Source of the DNA: an uncultured Lachnospiraceae bacterium | GTDB lineage: Bacteria; Bacillota; Clostridia; Lachnospirales; Lachnospiraceae | Direction of reading: 5' to 3' | Length of the DNA: 64,000 bases | Assembly: GCA_902786515.1 (NCBI GenBank) | Contig: CADADA010000014.1 | Span: 1-64,000, forward strand | Part shown: positions 7,338 to 16,148 of the stretch, in pieces | Position numbering within the stretch: the stretch's first letter is position 1 | Layout of the letters: the number at the start of each line of letters is the position of its first letter | Program-made: the position numbers and the translations under genes | The notes under the pieces: model-generated | What the model was told of the DNA's origin: nothing | Databases searched by the model: none | What the model saw: only the letters and a program-made list of their open reading frames with translations

Positions 7338-7643
7338 ATGGCCAGAGAAAAATACAAAACGCTCACAGAGCAAATGTTTTACATTCTGATGTGCCTGAAA
7401 ACCGAGAATTGTGGCATTGATATTATGGAAAAGGTGGCAGATATGACAGATGGAAGAGTAGATATAGGTCCGGGCACACTCTATGCACTATTAAGTGACT
7501 TTGTTAAACAGGGAATTATAATAGAGACTGCCGTGGAAGGGAGAAAGAGGAGTTATATCATAACCGCAAAAGGGAGAAATATGTTGGAAGAAGAATACAA
7601 AAGATTAAAAACACTGGTTACTGATTATGAAAAACTTAACTGA
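7338..7643 (+). CDS. PadR family transcriptional regulator
   Basis: This 101-residue protein is a short PadR. Residues 5-90 form the winged helix with the family's signature TLYALLSDFVKQG (recognition helix) and the GRKRSYIITAKGR wing. It lacks the long C-terminal coiled coil of PadR-s2 proteins, so dimerisation would use the final helix (about 82-100). I chose ATG 7338, nine bases after GTGGG; ATG 7329 abuts that site. In Firmicutes such short PadR genes often precede a DUF2812 membrane protein, and this one does. It likely represses its own promoter at the ATCGAT cluster, and so the downstream gene. Confidence 0.92.
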   Translation: MAREKYKTLTEQMFYILMCLKTENCGIDIMEKVADMTDGRVDIGPGTLYALLSDFVKQGIIIETAVEGRKRSYIITAKGRNMLEEEYKRLKTLVTDYEKLN

Positions 7644-7671
7644 TTTGGGGTACATAAGAAGGGAAGAGATA

Positions 7672-8952
7672 ATGAATAAAGGTAATAACACATTAAAAAA
7701 ATTTAGAATAATAAGGCCTGAAAAACTGGAAAATACAGAAGAATATTTGGGAAAAATGGCTGAAAAAGGATGGATGTTACAGTCAATTAAAGGTGGAAAT
7801 ACATTTGTGTTTGAAAAATGTGAACCTAAAAAGGTGAAATTTTCAGTAGAAATTATATATGATGGAAGTTATTTTGATACATGTCCAACAGAAAAAAATG
7901 AAGAATACATAGATATGTGTGAAAGTTGCTGATGGAAATTTATCTGCTCTACACAGCTATATTACATCTTTTATACGGAAGACATGAATGTTAAAGAAAT
8001 CGAGAGTGATCAGGTATTAAAGTTTAATACAATAAAGAAAAAGCTGAAAACACAAATGGCTTTAACGATAACTACTAGTATAGGTTTGATTCTATATCTA
8101 TTTTTCAGCATATACGGAGGTAGTATTAATAGAATTGAAAGTGATTTTTTTTATTTTCACAACATAATTCTGCTACTATTTTCGTGTTTATATTCATTAT
8201 ATTTTGATTTGAAAAATATGGTATGGATGTGCAGAGCAGGAAAAATTGTTGAGCAGGGTGGGAAAGTACCGGGAAGAAAAGAAAAGCCCTTTAAATTCAA
8301 AATTACTTTGTGTGGTATCATAGTCATAGCAGACTGTATAATTGGAATCTGGTCTGTAAATGCGTGTGGATACAAAACGGGATATTTCATACTGATAATG
8401 TGGGTGATGATTTTTGCCTTTGTATGCTTTTTAACAATGATTCGCAGCATCTCTGAAAGAAGCAGACTCGGACGTAAATCAAATGTCGTTTTTCTTATGC
8501 TCATGACCTCAGGAGTAACTATGATAATAGGAGTAATAGTAGTAATATATATTGTTTTCATTATAACTACCGGAAAATATTTTAAGAATGTGAATTGCGA
8601 TAAGCATGATATGATTACACTTGAAAATTTTGATAATACGGATAAAATAGAACTTAGAAAAAGAAATGAAGATAAATTTATACTGAGTATGTGTACATAT
8701 GATATAATTGGAGAAAACAGATGCAGGGCAGATGTATATTATTCAAAATACGAAAGAATAATAGAACGTCTGATAAATGATGCAAAAACTGATAAGGATA
8801 TATATGGCGGATTTGAGTATGAATTTAAAAATGCAAAGAAAATAGATAACGAAAAGTACACTATATATCAGGTGTTAAATGAGTATGGACGATACCAATA
8901 TTTGATATATAATAAAAATAATATTGTATTAATAGAGTTGAGAAAAAAATAA
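7672..8952 (+). pseudogene. DUF2812 membrane protein gene interrupted by an in-frame TGA
   Basis: The first part (7672-7932) encodes the N-terminal half of a DUF2812 domain (KLENTEEYLGKMAEKGW, later FSVEIIYDGSYFD) and stops at TGA 7930-7932. The same frame resumes at once with WKFICS and stays open to 8952. Together they make one about 425-residue protein: a cytosolic DUF2812 domain, four or so membrane helices (residues about 125-300 of the joined product), and a hydrophilic C-terminal domain. In intact homologues the motif is CxxxGWKF, so one GGA to TGA change explains the stop. The remaining frame shows no other damage, which suggests a recent mutation or a base error. An internal ATG at 7984 has no ribosome binding site. 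Function of the family is unknown; it travels with PadR. Confidence 0.8.
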
Positions 8953-9035
8953 ATGAAAAAAAATTAGAAGTGATTGAGAAATATTTTATTAAATTAAAGA
9001 GCTAAAGAAATAAATTAGAAAAATGAGGTAAAAAA

Positions 9036-9539
9036 ATGAGTGAAAAGAAAAACAGATGTTACATGTCAGCAAGTGCATTTTTAAAATTTGTATATCCGGA
9101 GGAATATATACATGTTCCACATCAAATGAACAAGAAATATTTATACATAGACTATGAGCCGGCAGAGGTGATTACAAGCCTGCAGGATGATTGCAGAATT
9201 CAAACAGGTTGTCATCCGATAAATTTAAGTTCTTTAATATTTGGTTCTATTGAAGATCCAAATAAATTAGAGAGAAAAGTGAAACGTGATCTTAAAAAAT
9301 ATAATTATTCATTTGAGGGATTCGTGAATAAAACAATAGATGGGAAATATTTACAGGGTGTAAAATACACTTTCAATGACAATGGAGTTGATAAGTATGG
9401 AGAAACATATTCAATAGTTATCAATGGAAAGTTTCTTCATTTACTCAGCTTTTTCTCAGAGATGAAAACGTTGCAGGAGAATAAAGACTCGTGGGATTCG
9501 ATGTGTAGTGAGTCTAAGTGGAGAGATAATTGTAAATAA
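9036..9539 (+). CDS. Hypothetical protein, unrecognised
   Basis: I do not recognise this 167-residue protein. It is hydrophilic, with no signal peptide or membrane segment, rich in Tyr, Lys and Asn, and has five Cys with no obvious metal-binding spacing. The middle (about 85-135) looks like a small beta-rich domain. The ATG is preceded by GAGGT at good spacing and base composition resembles the neighbouring PadR/DUF2812 unit, so it is likely a real gene. It lies 83 nt after the DUF2812 frame without a visible terminator and may share its transcript. Confidence 0.65.
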   Translation: MSEKKNRCYMSASAFLKFVYPEEYIHVPHQMNKKYLYIDYEPAEVITSLQDDCRIQTGCHPINLSSLIFGSIEDPNKLERKVKRDLKKYNYSFEGFVNKTIDGKYLQGVKYTFNDNGVDKYGETYSIVINGKFLHLLSFFSEMKTLQENKDSWDSMCSESKWRDNCK

Positions 9540-9592
9540 GTTACCGCAAGATGCAGATGAAATATGTTGAATTATTTTAATTGGAGGAAAAA

Positions 9593-9952
9593 ATGATAAA
9601 AGTATATTGTTACAGCAAGTGCTCAACTTGTAAAAAGGCCCTTAAATGGCTGGATGATAATAAGATTGAATATGAATTGGTTGACATTAAAGAAAATAAC
9701 CCTGACGAGACAGAGATTAGGAGGCTATATGAGAAAAGTGGTTTACCGTTAAAGAGATTCTTTAACACGAGTGGAATGATTTACAGAGAGATGCAATTAT
9801 CTAAAAAGCTTCCGTACATGAGTGAAGACGAACAGATAAAGCTGTTAGCGACGGATGGAATGCTTGTAAAACGCCCATTATTAATTACGGATCGGACAGT
9901 ACTTACCGGATTTAAGGAAGCGGAATGGGAGAAAGAACTGGACATCGGATAA
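9593..9952 (+). CDS. ArsC/Spx/YffB family thioredoxin-fold protein
   Basis: The 119-residue protein begins with a thioredoxin-fold strand and the CSTC motif at residues 10-13, followed by the ArsC-family pattern WLDDNKIEYELVDIKENNP. Near the end it has VKRPLLIT (about 97-104), the cis-Pro region of ArsC, Spx and YffB proteins. The RPLL signature and length fit the YffB/Spx-like arsenate-reductase family, but the catalytic arginine triad of true arsenate reductase cannot be confirmed by eye. It may reduce a thiol substrate or act as a redox adaptor. The start is ATG 9593 behind GGAGG; an in-frame TTG at 9581 precedes that site and was not used. Confidence 0.88.
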   Translation: MIKVYCYSKCSTCKKALKWLDDNKIEYELVDIKENNPDETEIRRLYEKSGLPLKRFFNTSGMIYREMQLSKKLPYMSEDEQIKLLATDGMLVKRPLLITDRTVLTGFKEAEWEKELDIG

Positions 9953-10062
9953 TATGCTTTTGATAAATTTCACGACGAGAAATTTTTCAGTTTCAAGGCG
10001 GAGAAATGAGGCTTAGTGGGCAAGTCATCTAATTTAATGTACTCTCGGAATGGAGGATTAGC

Positions 10063-10662
10063 ATGAAAAATGAATCAGAAAGAAGATTGGCTGTGATTTT
10101 TCCGGGTATCGGATATCACAAGGACAAGCCGCTTTTATATTATGCGACAAAATTATTACAGGGCAGGGGATATGAAATAGTAAATATCACATTCAGGGAC
10201 ATGCCGGCGAAGATAAAAGGCGATAGAGAAATGATAAAAAAGGCAGCAGAAATTGCTTCGTTACAGGCAAAAGAGCAACTGGCAGAAATAGATTTCACTG
10301 CATATGAAAAAATAATTTTTATAGGAAAAAGCATTGGTACGGTGGCTCTTGCAAAGTTTGCCGGTGAACATGAGATAAAAGCAAAGCAGGTGTGGTATAC
10401 TCCGCTTGAGGAAACATTTTCATATAATCAGCATGAAGTAATTGCTTTTATCGGCGAAGATGATCCATGGTCGAATGTGGACAATGTGAAAAAATATGCG
10501 TTGGAGCAAGGAATAACATTGTATTCCTATGAAGGCAGCAATCATTCTTTAGAATCGGAAAACGTTGATAAAAATATTGAAATTTTACGCGAAGTAATTA
10601 AAAAAACACGGGATTATCTTTTCTCACGTAAATCATATTCCTTATCTTCTAAAATGATTTGA
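10063..10662 (+). CDS. Small alpha/beta hydrolase family protein
   Basis: This 199-residue protein shows the alpha/beta hydrolase order of motifs: an opening strand LAVIFPGIGY (oxyanion region), the nucleophile elbow GKSIG near residues 88-92, an acidic GEDDPWS near 132-138 and a histidine in SNHSLE near 160. The length suggests a minimal hydrolase without a lid domain; the substrate is unknown. The ATG follows GGAGGAT. The last 49 bases overlap the 3' end of the convergent HD-GYP gene, so the two transcripts are antisense there. Confidence 0.82.
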   Translation: MKNESERRLAVIFPGIGYHKDKPLLYYATKLLQGRGYEIVNITFRDMPAKIKGDREMIKKAAEIASLQAKEQLAEIDFTAYEKIIFIGKSIGTVALAKFAGEHEIKAKQVWYTPLEETFSYNQHEVIAFIGEDDPWSNVDNVKKYALEQGITLYSYEGSNHSLESENVDKNIEILREVIKKTRDYLFSRKSYSLSSKMI

Positions 10663-11657
10663 ATCATAATGCTTGCAAAACAAGGATCAAATTGTGAGCC
10701 TAAACCGTTTTCTAATTCTGCTATAACCTGCTCCTGAGGAAGAGGTTCACGATAACTTCTATAGCTTGTCATGGCATCATATGCATCGGCTACGGCGATA
10801 ATTCTGGCTTGTTCAGGGATATTCTCACCTTTGATACCGTCAGGATAACCGTTACCGTCGTATCTCTCATGATGCCATCTTGCACCAACATAAAGAGATT
10901 CTTTTTCTTTAATATTTTTTAAAATGTTAGAACCAATAACAGGGTGATTTTTAATAATTTCATATTCGGCATCGTTTAATTTTCCCGGCTTATTGATAAC
11001 AGCATCAGGAATACCAATTTTTCCGATGTCATGCAGAAGTCCAATCATATAAATATCATTCTGGTCAGACTCATTATACCCGTAACGTCTTGCAATTTCT
11101 TTAGAATAAGCAGCTACACGTCCGGAATGACCTTTAGTATAAGTATCCTTTGCATCGATGGTTTCAGCCAAAGTCTGTACAATATGGATGAGCATCTGCT
11201 CATTTTCAATAGTTTTATTATATACAGCCTGCTCAAGGTCGGTTTTAGATTCCGCCCAGTCAAAAATCTGCTGAATAACAACCATTACCAAAAAACTGAT
11301 AAGACCGGAAATCATGGACACAAGATTGAAATCTTTCTGTGTAAAAACAATGGTGATGATTTCTACAATGCACATTAACATAAAAATAAGAAAACCTGTG
11401 GCGGTGTACATATAGTCTTTAATATGTTTCTTATGAACGTCTAAAAGCAGAGTTGATGTAACACATAAAATTATAACTGCAAGCACTGCGTCTATATAAA
11501 TAGCGGATAATTGAAACGATTTTATACCGGTAAAATGTATAATTGTCCATACAATAAAATTAATCAACGCAATGCAAAAAAGTGTCGTGTGCAACGCATT
11601 ATAGCGTCTGTTCTGGATTTCATTAATGTAGATAAGAAGTGCAAAAGGCATCATCAT
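10614..11657 (-). pseudogene. C-terminal part of a frameshifted HD-GYP membrane receptor
   Basis: This frame carries six membrane helices (residues about 1-135), a short linker helix and an HD-GYP domain: H177 in KGHSGR, HD at 209-210 with GKIG, HH at 262-263 and GYP at 270-272. All metal ligands appear intact. HD-GYP enzymes hydrolyse cyclic di-GMP (or cGAMP). The frame opens inside ATGATGATG with no ribosome binding site and overlaps the upstream fragment by 4 bases, so it is the continuation of that protein after a single-base shift in a run of seven A (11662-11668, plus-strand view). Without the shift the receptor would be about 597 residues. Confidence 0.85.
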
Positions 11658-12406
11658 ACAGAAAAAAATCCCATAAACCCGTCAACGTAGTATAAGTCAA
11701 ATACAAATGGAGTAAATTGTGAAACGGATATAAGCCAGCAGGCAACATTAAAGATACCAAGTGCAGCATACAGCATATTAATACGTTGATGATTCAGAAC
11801 TTGAATTATTAAAGCGACAACAATCACCAACAAAGATGCAATCAGTAAAACAACTGCCATAGTAAATGATAAACCGTATCTTGAGGTCATGTATGTATTG
11901 AAACCTTCAGATGTTGTCAAAAATGTTTCGAAAACCAAAGTTGGATTCCATTCTGTTTTAGAGCGTACAATCTTCAGTTCAGCACCCGCATCAAACTGAT
12001 TAACAGGTATGGTCATATAAAATTCTTTGAGAGAACCTCCAGGAATTCCCGTATCACTGATTCTGTCGAAAGATTTTCTCAATTCGCCATTTATGAATAC
12101 TTTTACGTCACTCCTGTTTTGAAAGCATAATAACTGATTTGATTCTATATTTTCAGGAAGTTTCGTAATTAGAGTAAAATCTTCAGAGTAAGCCCTTTCA
12201 TCTTTGTAGCTTCTTCCGGTTTTGAAATGATTTCCTTCGGAATCAATAACAGTCCAGTTTTCGATATATTGTAATTCCTGTTTTTCTGATAATTGATTTA
12301 CATTATTAGTTAAATGAACACCGCAAAAAAAGCTGAACGCAATCATACAAAAAAACATTATCTTTAAAATAATCCAAATTTTATTAATCCTTACGTTATT
12401 TTCCAT
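11654..12406 (-). pseudogene. N-terminal part of the same frameshifted HD-GYP receptor
   Basis: The 250-residue fragment has a membrane segment (about 10-30), an extracytoplasmic beta-rich domain with the VFINGELRKSF pattern of 7TMR-DISM-type sensor domains, and the first two helices of the membrane bundle (about 180-250). Translation ends four codons after the homopolymer run. Deleting one T on the coding strand restores GFFCMMMPFALL, continuous with the downstream fragment. GAGAGGAAACC precedes the ATG, so this is the true start of the full gene. The break could be phase variation, slippage, decay or a base-calling error. Confidence 0.82.
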
Positions 12407-12550
12407 AATGGTTTCCTCTCAAATGCCGTTTGAATTAAAAATAATAACATAAATATTATATCATATACACATATAAAATATCTATATATATTTATAATAA
12501 AGAGCATTGAGCGAAATATCCTGAAACAGAAGGTAATGACAGTTTTTACC

Positions 12551-12579
12551 TTGAATAAAAAATACTATTGAAATATAAT
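12551..12579 (+). promoter_or_regulatory. SigA promoter for the radical SAM operon
   Basis: TTGAAT (12551-12556) and TATAAT (12574-12579) with a 17-bp spacer, about 55 nt before the first start codon. Confidence 0.7.
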
Positions 12580-12634
12580 ATAGTTAAATTTCAGATACCA
12601 ATCGAAGTAGAAAAGGAAAATATGAGTAAAACAG

Positions 12635-14266
12635 ATGAAGATTTTATTAGTTGCAGTCAATGCAAAATACATTCATTCATGTCCGGCAGTATATAGTCTG
12701 AAAGCGTATGCCGATGAATACAAAAAAACCGATACAGAGATAGAGATAGCCGAATACACCATCAATGACAGGTACGGTGATGACCTTTCGGATATAATCA
12801 AAAGAGAGGCAGATGTAGTAGCATTTTCCACATACATCTGGAACGTGGACAGAGTTTTAAAGCTGATTAGTGATATCAGAAAAATACGTGGGAACAATGT
12901 GAAAATCTGGGTAGGAGGACCGGAAAGTACCTATGCACCGGAAAAATTCCTTGTACGGGCTGAAGAAAATGTAAATCACAACAATCAATTTGAAACAAAT
13001 ATCGAGAAGATGGCTGATGTATGTATATTGGGTGAGGGAGAGCAAATCTTTACGGAACTTGCAGACAGCACACCGGAATCTTTGTATACCATAAAGGGTC
13101 TGGCACTACCGTCGGAAGATGGAGTAAGATATACAGAAAATGCGCCTATAGTAGAAATGAACAAGATACCATTTTTATATAATAATCTCTCGTTGTTTGA
13201 CAACAGAATCATATATTACGAGTCAAGCAGAGGATGCCCCTTTAACTGTGCATACTGTCTGTCGAGTATAGACCGTAAGGTTCGGTTCAGAAATATAGAC
13301 ATCGTAAAAAAAGAACTGCAGTTTTTCCTGGATAATGAAGTAAGACAGGTGAAATTTGTAGACAGGACATTTAACTGCAATCACCGTCATGCGGGAGAAA
13401 TCTGGAAATATATATGTGAGAATGACAATGGAATAACCAATTTTCATTTTGAGATAGAGGCGGCTCTTATAACGGATGAAGAAATAGAATACTTAAAAAC
13501 ATTTCGTCCCGGACTCATACAGATGGAGATAGGAATACAATCTACAAACGAAGAAACGCTTAAACAGGTAAACAGAAAATCAGAGATTGATAAGATAGAG
13601 TACGTGGTTGGAAAAATTCGTGAGGGCAATAATATTAATCTGCATCTGGATTTGATTGCAGGTCTGCCTTATGAAGATATGGAAATATTCAGAACATCTT
13701 TCAACAGAGTATATAAAATGAGGTCTGACCAGTTCCAGCTTGGATTTTTAAAAGTTTTAAAAGGAACGGAAATACAAAAAAAATGTGAAGAATTTGGAAT
13801 CATTTCTTCAGCCGATTCGCCATATCAGGTTCTTACGACAAAGTGGATGTCATATAGTGAGTTAGTGGAACTGGAGCATATGAGCGATATGATAGAAGCA
13901 TTTTACAACTCACGATTTTTTATAAGAAGCCTTCCATATATAGAGCAGTTGTTTGAAAGTCCGTTTGAAATGTATAAAAAACTTGCAGAATACTATATAA
14001 GAAAAGGTTATCACATCAGACAGCCGTCAGCACAAAAGAGGTATGATATCATGCGGGATTTTGTGAGTGAGCAGGATACTTTTAACGTGCAGTTAAAAAA
14101 TGCGATTGAGAATTATATTGCATTTGACAAGGCGCTGCATTTTAACAAAAGCAGACACATGGAACACACAGAGACGTTTAAATTTCCTGATGGAGAAAAA
14201 ACATATTATTTTAACTACCGAAACAGAAATCCTGTAAATGGTGAAGCTATGCATCATGAAATATAA
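12635..14266 (+). CDS. B12-binding domain radical SAM protein (DUF4080 type)
   Basis: The 543-residue protein has an N-terminal cobalamin-binding fold (residues about 1-135, starting KILLVAVNAKYIHSCPA and including WVGGPEST), a radical SAM core with the cluster motif CPFNCAYC at 201-208, and a C-terminal DUF4080-type region (about 370-540). Class B radical SAM enzymes of this build perform methylations or related radical chemistry on unknown substrates. The pattern IHS in place of the canonical DxHxxG means cobalamin may bind base-off without a lower histidine ligand, or not bind at all. It heads a four-gene operon with gaps of 25-28 nt. The start lacks a textbook ribosome binding site; GAAAAGGAAAATATGAG lies about 20-35 nt upstream. 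Confidence 0.9.
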   Translation: MKILLVAVNAKYIHSCPAVYSLKAYADEYKKTDTEIEIAEYTINDRYGDDLSDIIKREADVVAFSTYIWNVDRVLKLISDIRKIRGNNVKIWVGGPESTYAPEKFLVRAEENVNHNNQFETNIEKMADVCILGEGEQIFTELADSTPESLYTIKGLALPSEDGVRYTENAPIVEMNKIPFLYNNLSLFDNRIIYYESSRGCPFNCAYCLSSIDRKVRFRNIDIVKKELQFFLDNEVRQVKFVDRTFNCNHRHAGEIWKYICENDNGITNFHFEIEAALITDEEIEYLKTFRPGLIQMEIGIQSTNEETLKQVNRKSEIDKIEYVVGKIREGNNINLHLDLIAGLPYEDMEIFRTSFNRVYKMRSDQFQLGFLKVLKGTEIQKKCEEFGIISSADSPYQVLTTKWMSYSELVELEHMSDMIEAFYNSRFFIRSLPYIEQLFESPFEMYKKLAEYYIRKGYHIRQPSAQKRYDIMRDFVSEQDTFNVQLKNAIENYIAFDKALHFNKSRHMEHTETFKFPDGEKTYYFNYRNRNPVNGEAMHHEI

Positions 14267-14291
14267 AACCGGAAGAAAGAGGTGACAGCAA

Positions 14292-15143
14292 ATGAAAGCA
14301 GCATTAGTAGCGTGTTCCAATGGGCAAAGCAGAGCAAATGAGGGGCTGATAAATCAACTGACGGAATACCTCAGACAGTTGAAAATCGATATTGTAGAAG
14401 GCAAATTTATATATGCACGTGATGGCGTTTTTTCTGGAAGTGCAAAAGAGCGTGCAGATGATTTGATGAATTTCTACACAAATGAAAAAGTGGATTTTAT
14501 CTTTGATGTGTCGGGAGGAGATATCGCAAATGAAATAATTCCATATCTGGATTTTAATATTATCAGGAAATCAGAAACAGTTTTCTTCGGATACAGCGAT
14601 TTGACAACCGTTATAAATGCAATGTATACTGAAACAGGAAAATATTCAGTTCTGTATCAGGTTAAAAATCTTGTATGGGGCGAATCGGATAAGGTAAGAG
14701 AATTACAGCAGCAGAGATTTAAAAATACATTCAGGGAACGGGGAACGGAACTGTTTGATATCAGTTATGATTTTTTACAGGGAAATAAAATGGACGGAAT
14801 ACTGGTTGGTGGCAATATCAGATGTTTATTGAAACTGGCCGGAACTCCGTACATGCCGGATATGAGAAAAAAAGTGTTGCTGCTTGAGGCAAGAGGCGGG
14901 GAAGCGCCGCAGCTGGCAACATATTTTTCACAGCTTGAGCAAATGGGAGTTTTTCAAAAAGTTTCAGGAGTTATTCTGGGAACATTTACCTGTTATGAAA
15001 ATTCGGTTCCGGACCGGTCTGTTTACGAATTATTAAAACCACATATTCATGACGGACTTCCGGTTGCAAAGACGAAAGATGTGGGACACGGATTTGATTC
15101 TAAAGCAGTGAAGATAGGATGTTATGTAGAATATAAAATTTAA
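14292..15143 (+). CDS. S66 family peptidase (LD-carboxypeptidase/MccF-like)
   Basis: The 283-residue protein matches the S66 family: the nucleophile Ser in FFGYSD (about residue 102), the Glu in LLEARG (about 198) and the His in DVGHG (about 265) give the Ser-Glu-His triad. Family members either trim muropeptides (LD-carboxypeptidase) or cleave amidated nucleotide toxins such as microcin C (MccF). Position in an operon with a B12 radical SAM protein and a flippase-like protein gives no clear choice. No signal peptide is present, so it acts in the cytoplasm. AAAGAGGTGA precedes the ATG. Confidence 0.9.
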   Translation: MKAALVACSNGQSRANEGLINQLTEYLRQLKIDIVEGKFIYARDGVFSGSAKERADDLMNFYTNEKVDFIFDVSGGDIANEIIPYLDFNIIRKSETVFFGYSDLTTVINAMYTETGKYSVLYQVKNLVWGESDKVRELQQQRFKNTFRERGTELFDISYDFLQGNKMDGILVGGNIRCLLKLAGTPYMPDMRKKVLLLEARGGEAPQLATYFSQLEQMGVFQKVSGVILGTFTCYENSVPDRSVYELLKPHIHDGLPVAKTKDVGHGFDSKAVKIGCYVEYKI

Positions 15144-15169
15144 CACTTATAGAAAGGTGATGCAAAAGG

Positions 15170-16120
15170 GTGAAAAGGGGAAGAATTAAGTGGTACATTG
15201 TTTTTGTGGTTATTACATTAGTTACAATATGGAAGTGGGAGTTGATTGTATCAGCCATAAAAGAGATTTTTCGTATTCCCGTATATATTACCTGTTCCTG
15301 TATACTTTTGATGATGCTTTACTTTTGCGTGGAAGGCTGTATAATCAGTACCATAGCGGGTGAAAACAATGTGAAAATCAAATGGATTGATTGTTTCAGA
15401 TGCGCGTTATTTGCAGCATTTTATAAGACTGCAACATTGGGAACAGGCTCAGGAGTGGCAGAGATATATTATCTTGGGACTAAGGGAATAAAGACATCTG
15501 AATCGACCTGCATTACACTTGCTCAATATACTATTCAGAAGATATCATTGACACTGTTCGGATGTGCAGGATATCTGTTTATTTTATTACATGATAAAAA
15601 CAATGTGTGGGAGTACAGACGGTGGATTGTATCGGGTTTAATAATCTCACTTGTAATATCAGGAGGTTTGTTTAGCATATCATATTCCGCAAAAATAGCG
15701 GGATGGATGGCAGGTTTAATCTCACGGATTTTGAAAAACAATGATGAAAAAAGAGAAAGATTATTGAACAGGGTATCAGAGTTTAATAATACGGGAAAAA
15801 GAATCTGGAATAAAAATGTGATTGTTTCAATTATGCTCAATATCCTGAAATTTGCAGCGTGGTATAGTATTCCCATGATGATTTATTTAGATGGGGATGG
15901 TTTAAAAATGTATCACATTTGTTATATGGCAGTTATAAATATGTTGGCGGGAGTTATGGTCTCACCGGCAGGAGTAGGAACCTTTGAATACGTATTTATG
16001 ATGTTTTATGGAGAAACATATGGGGTACTGGCAGCAACGGCTCTTATTTTATACCGCTTCTTTACCATGATTGTTCCAATGCTCCCGGGAGCAGTATATG
16101 TAATTAAAGGAAAAAAATGA
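15170..16120 (+). CDS. YbhN/AglD-like flippase-domain membrane protein (UPF0104)
   Basis: This 316-residue protein with about eight membrane helices fits the lysylphosphatidylglycerol synthase transmembrane family (MprF flippase domain, YbhN, AglD). The conserved block GTGSGVAEIYYL (about residues 93-104) and the later SPAGVGTFEYVF (about 265-276) are typical. Members move lipids or lipid-linked groups across the membrane or regulate them. It lacks the soluble synthase domain of MprF. The start is GTG 15170 preceded by AGAAAGGTGAT; no in-frame ATG fits. Third gene of the operon. Confidence 0.88.
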   Translation: MKRGRIKWYIVFVVITLVTIWKWELIVSAIKEIFRIPVYITCSCILLMMLYFCVEGCIISTIAGENNVKIKWIDCFRCALFAAFYKTATLGTGSGVAEIYYLGTKGIKTSESTCITLAQYTIQKISLTLFGCAGYLFILLHDKNNVWEYRRWIVSGLIISLVISGGLFSISYSAKIAGWMAGLISRILKNNDEKRERLLNRVSEFNNTGKRIWNKNVIVSIMLNILKFAAWYSIPMMIYLDGDGLKMYHICYMAVINMLAGVMVSPAGVGTFEYVFMMFYGETYGVLAATALILYRFFTMIVPMLPGAVYVIKGKK

Positions 16121-16148
16121 AAATTTATTATCGGAAAGGAAAGAAAAA

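Noticed and set aside
7930..7932. TGA as recoded glycine or selenocysteine in the DUF2812 gene
   Set aside because: Other genes here end at TGA (for example cheW and engB), so the code is standard, and the site matches a glycine, not cysteine, with no SECIS-like hairpin in the right place.
5771..9539. A toxin-antitoxin or phage-defence island made of the ATPase, PadR, DUF2812 and orphan genes
   Set aside because: The ATPase is closed off by its own terminator and the PadR gene has its own promoter. Nothing links them in one operon, and no known defence partner is present.
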